DNA of 64,000 nucleotides, from the NCBI GenBank assembly GCA_025618425.1, contig CM046851.1, forward strand, positions 1,035,967 to 1,099,966. Reading direction: 5' to 3'. Every line of letters begins with the position of its first letter. Within the stretch, counting starts at the first letter, position 1. Source of the stretch: Heliocidaris tuberculata. Its lineage: Eukaryota; Echinodermata; Echinoidea; Camarodonta; Echinometridae. Positions 57,350-64,000 of the stretch are shown here, piece after piece. Position numbers and translations under genes: made by a program. The notes under the pieces were generated by a model, which was given only the letters and a program-made list of their open reading frames with translations, was not told the DNA's origin and searched no databases.

Positions 57350-58760
57350 GTTTATAATCTAGACGGGAAATTCAAGCAAAGTAGATTGCTGTATTATGAA
57401 ATCAAGTGCAACACGCTTAATTACGGTCAATCACTGACATCGATACTGGACATAAGTCCAGGATTTGTCTTACTGGAGATAATTTGGCAATGTCATTATC
57501 AATGAGTTTAAGTAAATAAAAGTAATCATTTACATGTGAAAGCTAAAAGATTAGTAATGCAACTAAAAAGATTTTGAAACAATCTAACTCTCTTTGGATT
57601 CTAATTAGTGCTACATTTATCTTTATATCTGGAAAGATATGTGAAACTTATTGGATGATGCAAGCATTCTTTATGCACATGTTTGTGCTTAAGAATGTGG
57701 GAAACAAGTAACATCTCTTAAAGATATTTCAAGATGAAAGAAGTAATGATTACCATTACAATAATGTAAGATAGGTTTCCACAACGGTTGATACATACAC
57801 CTGAATAAACTTATTGTTTTATCATGAGTTCACTTTTGTATGTATACTGTACACAGTTTTCTTCAATATATAGTATATGATGCCAGCATCACACATTTAT
57901 TTCTATGCAGTTTTCTCAACAAGATAATATTTTTAGAGTCTTTCTTCTCTTCTGTCTAATTCAATCACAAGTCAATAACAATTAATGTTTGAATGTCTCA
58001 CACTTGCTACCTTTTCCTTACATTAAGCAGCATTTCTATCTCTTTGAAGTTGGATCAAGATGACGTTCCAAGCAAGTACCAAAGCGTAAACAAACTGTGT
58101 ATCTAAAACTTTTCTACCAAACATTTCACCATCTTAATAACAAGAACTTTCAATTCCCATGAGATAAAACTGCAGCATACTTGCAGTTTTATCTGAACAG
58201 GTAGTACCTCCTTCTACTTTTCTCACTTTCAGCAGTTACTATAGAATAGTCTGAATCCTACTATGCTTCATCAGTTCATTCAGTAACACAATAATTTTCC
58301 TTGTTTACCTGAAAAATTTCCTAGTAAAAATATTCACTCTACTTCACAACGTGTCATGCCTACTATGTGTACATCTATATAAATTTGTGCAAACAATAAA
58401 TAACATGTATCGTATGTATATACAAAAACTTTCTCTCTTTATCGTAGCAATTAGGACTCTCACCTTTCCTTAATATCATATTTAATGACATGAATTGCCC
58501 CAACTTGGTTAAATACATCATAATTTTGCACTGAAAACTGAATAACTGTGATTCCACCTTCTTGGAAGGACTCTGGAATGCTTTTCATCTTCCAAATGGT
58601 TCCAAAAGGTTCGTATAAATCCATTCAAAAAAAGAAGAAATGGATAAATAAGGTTCAAACCTGTTCCTTTTTGGGAAACAATCAAAGAATTAAAACACTA
58701 ACTCCATGGATTTAACAAAAAATACAGCATTATCATATGACTATAAGTTTTATCTAATAC
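57350..58760. other. AT-rich DNA downstream of the cytidylyltransferase gene
   Basis: No exon or repeat boundary is recognised. It may be 3' UTR or intergenic. Confidence 0.35.
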
Positions 58761-59383
58761 TACTGTAAATGCAGAAATATTCGCAGTACATTAATTTTTC
58801 ACTGATTTCGTTCTATTCTCGGCAAGCACAAATTCTAGAACTCGCGAAACTATTAGCCTGATTTCCTATGCAGGCTAAATTGCGTGCTTCAGCACATTAA
58901 TAGTGAGTTTTCGAATGTGTCGACGTGAACACCGTCCTAGATCCTCCCAGCTACAATGGACTGCTTTGTGTTAGCTGCATACTGCGCTTTGTGCAAGAAC
59001 GGCTCATCCGTCCACTGGCTTCTCCCTCGTCCACTAGTCAGATCGAGAACGCGTTAAACATGGTTTTGCCGTCTTAGCTTCATGCTTCACCTACTTACAC
59101 AAAGCAGTCCATTGTCGCTGGGATGATCTAGGACAGCGTTCTAGTCGACACATCGAAAACTCCTTAATATGTGTGTGTGTGTCCAATTCATTTTTGAGCG
59201 CGTGTGTGTAGTTGCGCATGCCGTATACATTTGAATGGACTGCGTGTGTGTAAATTAATAAATGGAGTTGGTGTACATACGAGCGTGCAATTGTGCAGTG
59301 CAAATTTAGGAACCCGCTAATATGTTTTGGGGTCGTTCAGCACGAAAATTTAATCGCGCGAAAATAACAGCGTTTACAGTACT
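58761..59383. mobile_element. Composite MITE, TACTGTAAATGC ends with nested inverted arms
   Basis: The outer ends are TACTGTAAATGCAGAAATAT and, inverted, AGTACTGTAAACGCTGTTAT. Inner arms GTTTTCGAATGTGTCGACG and GTCGACACATCGAAAAC, and CAATGGACTGCTTTGTG with CACAAAGCAGTCCATTG, form a large hairpin at about 58908-59160. Confidence 0.72.
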
Positions 59384-60285
59384 CTTTCTGAACTTTTGAT
59401 TTCTTTTCCGATGATATTAAAATCCTATCAATCTACGTTCCTTGACATTAAATCCATACAAAAACTTCACCACTTTTAGCCCTATCTAAAATACATACAC
59501 TAGAACAAATTTCATTGCTTTTATACAGCATGTAACTCATGGTTATAACATTTGCACAGAAAGCATCAGGAAAAAGACCTACATCTAATACATTTGCACA
59601 TCACTTCATTTATGACAAATCTTTGGCTTCTCCTGCTCATTAATCAATCTACAAATTAAAAACATTAAACGTGGTGATAACAAAATGCAGGAATGATTGG
59701 GATCAAACTCGGGGAATAATCTGGTTTCAAACCGGAACTACTCAGGCTCTAATCAGCTTCAAACTTGGGAATGAACAGGTTCAAACCCACAAACCCCCGA
59801 ATCCATCTACGACAATCTGCCTTCTTTGATTAACAAAGAACACCTTCAGATACACTCACTGGATTTCCTTTGCGATGATCTGACATCTTCTCAGGAAAAT
59901 TTCAACAAAGACACTGGTTTAGGGCCTGGGCTGCTATTGGGTTTTATGTTGGGTTTAGGGTTAGGGCTAGTTATCGCATTGGGACTATTTTGCACTTAGG
60001 AATTTGGATTTGTAAGCTATTGGCCTTGAAGCAATTGCCGCAGGAGCATCTGTTGTAATATCCTTTGTATACCATACAAAGGGTATGACCCATTAGGGTC
60101 AGGTAGTGATGGGTCCATGGTTGTACTTCAGATCTGCCGTGTGTTAGCTATACATGGTGGAGTCAAATGTCTAAAAATCACTCTTTGTTTTAATACCATA
60201 TGGACAATCCTATCCCTGATACACATGCAATCTCTTGGCTATAGATGAGTGCACCCTCTCTAATCTGGTTACGGAGTGACTGGAT

Positions 60286-60403
60286 TCAAGCTTCTATTGC
60301 ACCGCTCTTGACAAGTTTGTCTTTTAATTGGTTGTAGATGTAGAGTTGGTGTTCAGGGGACAGGTGTAGTATCTGCTGTGTAAGCTTTGAGGGGTTGGCA
60401 GTT
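60286..60403 (-). CDS. CDS1/2-like gene, last exon
   Basis: Acceptor CTTTCAG. Encodes [20 protein letters not shown] onward, ending [12 protein letters not shown] and TGA. Confidence 0.93.
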
Positions 60404-62726
60404 CTGAAAGGCAAAAACATGGAGGGAGAGATGAGAGGATTACAAAAAAGGGTGTGCAGAAATACAGAGAGAAGAGAGATTTGAATGGAGTAGACGTTGA
60501 CATTAGTTTTCGAATAAAAAAAGGATAGGAGTTTAGAAGAAATGGATAAAATAATGATACACATGGAAAGAGAGAAATAATAGGGTTGTGTCAATCATAA
60601 TTTGATAATAAAATAAAGCACTTACAATTTATAGAAAAGCATAAAAACACATCAACTTCCAATTCTTTATACCCTCGTTAAAAGTAGTTATAACTTCTGG
60701 CAATGACAAAAAACAGTTCTTAAAGAATCAAACACCAGCTGAATGTTGAGGACTACAAATAAATGATTTCTGCCAAACAAGCAACTAATAATTTCTCTCT
60801 TAATTCACACAACAAGAAATTACAAATGAAGAAGAATGACATTTGTTGCCCGTTTGGCAGGTACAGAAGTTACTTACTTGAGGAAAGTTTGGATATACAC
60901 ATAGAGGAATGAAGCCATTAAGAACTGGCAGTCAAACCGATCCATGATGCCACCATGGCCAGGGAAAACATCGCCAAAATCCTGCAAAGATATGAAAAAT
61001 ACAAGTTCAGATCATTTGAAGCATCAGTCACTTGAAAAATGTTTGTCAAAATTTAATGGAATCTAATATACCTCATCTAGGGGCATAAGCATAATTTTGA
61101 AAATCCAACCCTTGTTCTGCTTGAATCACTCTACCACAGTCCATAATACTGGTGTGATATAAGGGGGTAGGGGCAGGGCAAATGTTGTTAATTTTGATAC
61201 TGTTGTTGTTTTGAAATGTGAGGCAGGTTACATACATAGTGCAGATCTTCACTTTTCTGTTCACAAAACGATCGCAAAGACTTACAAAAAAATTAACCCA
61301 CAGGGAACATGACAATGACTTATTACATAATCCAAACATGATTTCTACAGGCAATACAATACGGTATTACAGTTGATTTTGAGTTGATTTCTAGAGAATC
61401 TTTGTGACATGAATAAAATTTAGGGAATCTTAGTGTTTGTGATCATGTAGAGATTGTACATGTATGTAGAGGTGTTCAGGGCCCTGTTTCATAAAACTTG
61501 TCATCAGTGACAAGTTGCAATAACTGTTATAAGCTACTGAAATCCTTGCATCTGATTGGCTGAGAGCAAATTTGTCAGTAAAAATCACCCGACAAGACAC
61601 CTAATGAAACGCCCCCCTGATCTTGTGATTAAGTCAACGGACTGCAGATCACACAGTACAGGGTTTGTACCACTGCTGCAGCACAACATCCTTTGGCAAG
61701 ACATTAATCTACATTAACCATACTCTTTCCAGGTGAGATAAAATTGGTACATATACCTAGAAAGATTTTTCCTTGCACTTTGCACTGATAACAGTTGCTG
61801 GAGTGAAAGCCGGAGTAATAATTTCCAAAGCTTTTTAGAAGCAAATAGGGACGTTAAGTGATATGCGCTATACAAGAACTGATAGTTATGGTTCTCATCA
61901 ACCTCACCTTAATTTTGAAAGCTCTCTTGAACCCACTGGCAAAGAATCCCCCAAAGGGACTGACCAGAGAGGCGAAGAGAGCGATGACAAGAGCATGAAG
62001 CTGAGCTGGCATCAGATTCACTGTCTCCCAATGAATACCAATCTACAGATGGAACAATGAGATCAGAAGCTTAGGGTTAATCATTAGGCAAAACTCTGCA
62101 TTTCTGACATTTGCATACAAACAAAAGATGCTAGAGGGTTAGAACCTTGGTATATGCATAGTAATTAAGATGCATTTTGCAAGACAATGTGGCAGTTTAC
62201 TCAGTACTGCCTTTCCTCTTACAGTATTTGTGAAGATATATCTAAATGATAGTGTTTAAATAGAGGTTTTTCAGAATAGTCCTTGAAATATCAAACTACA
62301 ATAATAATGATAATATTGGATACCTGAGTTTGGCCAATACAAGAGATATGACAAGCTACATGCAAACAATTTAGGACTTGCTTCCAACTTTTTCAATATT
62401 TGGCATACCTCATCAAATATTTCCTTGAATGGTGGAACCAAGGAAATTACCATGTTTTATCGCAACACTCTTAATCAAGCTGAAAAAAATACACACAAAA
62501 GATTGGGATACCAACATTAACTTGTTCTAACAAGGGTTATTTGTAAGTGTTCTTTATAACAAGATTGCATCGTATTAACTTCAAGGCCATCCAATCATAT
62601 AGAGAAAGTTTGTTGACTTACGTATCCTAGGATGGTCTGCATGAAGCCAGGCAGGATGTACTCTCTGACATGATATGTCGAGCTCGGCTCACACTCCATT
62701 TTAAACACCATGCTCTCTTCATCATA
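60286..62726 (-). CDS. Phosphatidate cytidylyltransferase (CDS1/CDS2 type), last four coding exons
   Basis: Exons on the minus strand: 62622-62726, 61908-62042, 60878-60981 and 60286-60403. All have GT-AG sites and compatible phases (0, 0, 2). They encode, in order, [20 protein letters not shown]; a segment with [39 protein letters not shown] then [14 protein letters not shown]; and [20 protein letters not shown] up to KSGAIEA and [21 protein letters not shown] followed by [12 protein letters not shown] is the signature of this enzyme family. The family converts phosphatidic acid and CTP to CDP-diacylglycerol in the ER membrane, feeding phosphatidylinositol synthesis. The 5' exons lie beyond the right edge. 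The 3' UTR end was not located. Confidence 0.95.
60878..60981 (-). CDS. CDS1/2-like gene, penultimate exon (catalytic signature)
   Basis: Acceptor TTTGCAG, donor CTCAA|GTAAGT. Contains [20 protein letters not shown]. Confidence 0.95.
61490..61619. mobile_element. Small MITE, copy 2 (intron of the cytidylyltransferase gene)
   Basis: Ends GGGCCCTGTTTCATAAAAC and CTAATGAAACGCCCCCCTG. The centre (AACTGTTATAAGCTACTGAA onward, over 50 bp) is identical to 23582-23721, while the ends differ. Confidence 0.75.
61620..61890 (+). mobile_element. tRNA-derived SINE beside an exon
   Basis: The tRNA-like head is GTGATTAAGTCAACGGACTG (A-box region) then CAGGGTTTGTACCACTGC (degenerate B box). The body ends GATATGCGCTATACAAGAAC. 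Its end is within about 20 bp of the exon at 61908. Confidence 0.6.
61908..62042 (-). CDS. CDS1/2-like gene exon
   Basis: Acceptor CTGTAG, donor AAG|GTGAGG. Encodes [20 protein letters not shown] then [18 protein letters not shown]. Confidence 0.95.
62622..62726 (-). CDS. CDS1/2-like gene exon
   Basis: Acceptor TTTTCTAG, donor TAC|GTAAGT. Encodes [20 protein letters not shown] then [15 protein letters not shown]. Confidence 0.9.
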
Positions 62727-63010
62727 CTAGAAAAAAAAAATGTTATGGACAGGTTGAATAAAGATACACAGTAACTTAGTCACAACAATATTGTGTATGG
62801 TTGTTTTGCATTTGTAAATGCCTTGCTTCAGGTAAATTCATCTGTACAAGGGCAACGACAAAGTAAGCAGTCATTTTACATCCCATACAATACCCAGTAG
62901 AATAGAATAGAAATTAGAACATAATGAATATTGGAAGCATTACATTCCTCCATATTTTGTCTGATCCTAGCTACAGTAATGCTATCAACCTAATACATTC
63001 ATCTTTGATA

Positions 63011-63343
63011 TACTGTATAAGCTAATGTTTTCACGTACAGATATTTTGCGAAGGAGAGACTCCAAGACATACATGTATTCGCGCGTCGTTGCTTTCACAA
63101 ATGGCCAACCTAGGACCATGCCTGCGATCTGTCTATCTAGCGATAAACAATACACACCGGCACCACTCTAGTCAGTCACACAGCGCTGCATGCGAACTGT
63201 ACTTCACACTGCTACTATACCAGTAAATCATGCACACCTATGTTGATGTGGCATTATATTCGCGTGGTGTTAAATTCGCGATCGGCAGGTTACTCACGAA
63301 ATTCGTGAAAATAAAACCCTCGCGAAAATTTCATCTTATACAG
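63011..63343. mobile_element. MITE with CTGTATAAG ends and CGCGAAAAT motifs
   Basis: Starts TACTGTATAAGCTAATGTTT and ends CGCGAAAATTTCATCTTATA then CAG. GCGAA/TTCGC motifs recur, as in 58761-59383. Confidence 0.6.
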
Positions 63344-63595
63344 GAATTGATAACCCATGGAACAAAATATCTGCGACGTGCCTACGTATTGGTAAAGATA
63401 AGGTTTCAATCGTGGCTTACATATAGGTATACATGTAAGTGGGTGACCACTTATCCACTTTTCATAAAATAAACTCTGCTCACATAGACGGTCTGCACGC
63501 ACAGATGATCTTACAACCTATGTCATTTTGTGTGGCTATCATCATTTTTCATACCAGAAATTTGAGGTGAAGATATGGGAATGAGTTGGAGTTAA

Positions 63596-63968
63596 AGGGA
63601 AGCTTGAGTTCTGGGAAAGGTAAAAAATAATTTGTGAGCTTTCTCATTCTTTTTAGGTTAGTTTGCAAGATTATCATAGTAGATATGTCCCCTGAAAAGG
63701 ATTGCTCTTCATATGCTCTCATATTCAAAATATGACAAGAAACAGCTGAAATGTTCGCGCCGAATATTTGTGTGTAGTCTCATATGCACATTTTTGTGTG
63801 CAGTGCATGTAGCTCTTAGCAGGATCGAGTCAATTTCTTATCATTTTGGTGATTCTAATACTTTACAGCATACACCAATTCTTATGTGCTACATAATCAA
63901 CCTTCCCCAATTGCTTTGAGACAGTTTCTTTCACAATTCAATCTTATGACCAGAACTCAACTTTATCT
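63596..63968 (+). mobile_element. Repeat, copy 2, with TTAA-AG ends (partner of 2746-3100)
   Basis: Flanked by TTAA at 63592-63595 and 63969-63972. Ends AGGGAAGCTTGAGTTCTG and, inverted, AGATAAAGTTGAGTTCTG. Confidence 0.72.
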
Positions 63969-64000
63969 TTAAATACCCCCCCCCCTCCCCTTCCACTAAT

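Overview
This is a eukaryotic nuclear window of about 64 kb. It is AT-rich and intron-rich, packed with small inverted-repeat transposons, and has many long G or C runs. The genes suggest an invertebrate deuterostome, most likely an echinoderm such as a sea urchin: tandem single-exon rhodopsin-like receptors, a CHST15-like sulfotransferase, a clan-2 cytochrome P450, a nicotinic-receptor-like subunit with the ancestral exon layout, and a bacterial-type DegT-family protein encoded by spliced exons. The species is an inference; no rRNA or mitochondrial marker is present.

Layout: (1) 1-3556 (+) holds the last two coding exons of a cytochrome P450. (2) 6821-9809 (-) holds the C-terminal exon of one sulfotransferase and a complete single-exon CHST15-like sulfotransferase. 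(3) 13995-19832 (+) holds two related single-exon GPCR genes: the first is a pseudogene (nonsense codon plus a transposon insertion), the second is intact. (4) 23072-42867 (+) is a complete seven-exon Cys-loop (nicotinic-like) receptor subunit of 462 residues, assembled here from splice sites with matching phases. Its introns carry a full-length antisense L1-type LINE (25047-30346) with a 12-bp target-site duplication, a CR1/L2-like LINE relic and about a dozen small transposons. (5) 43686-50952 (-) is a four-exon gene for a predicted membrane-anchored DegT/DnrJ/EryC1 aminotransferase-fold protein of 531 residues. The residue at the expected PLP-lysine position is tyrosine. (6) 60286-62726 (-) holds the last four coding exons of phosphatidate cytidylyltransferase (CDS1/CDS2 type); its 5' part lies beyond the right edge.

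The genes do not form an operon or an obvious pathway. The rest of the window is a dense record of transposition. One piggyBac-type MITE can be dated relative to its host because an empty copy of the same target site lies 1.3 kb away. A Harbinger-type MITE is nested in a foldback element, hAT-type MITEs keep exact 8-bp duplications, and six different elements share TTAA-AG termini. There are also a 1.3 kb palindrome and inverted minisatellite arms. All family names come from reading motifs by eye; no database search was run.
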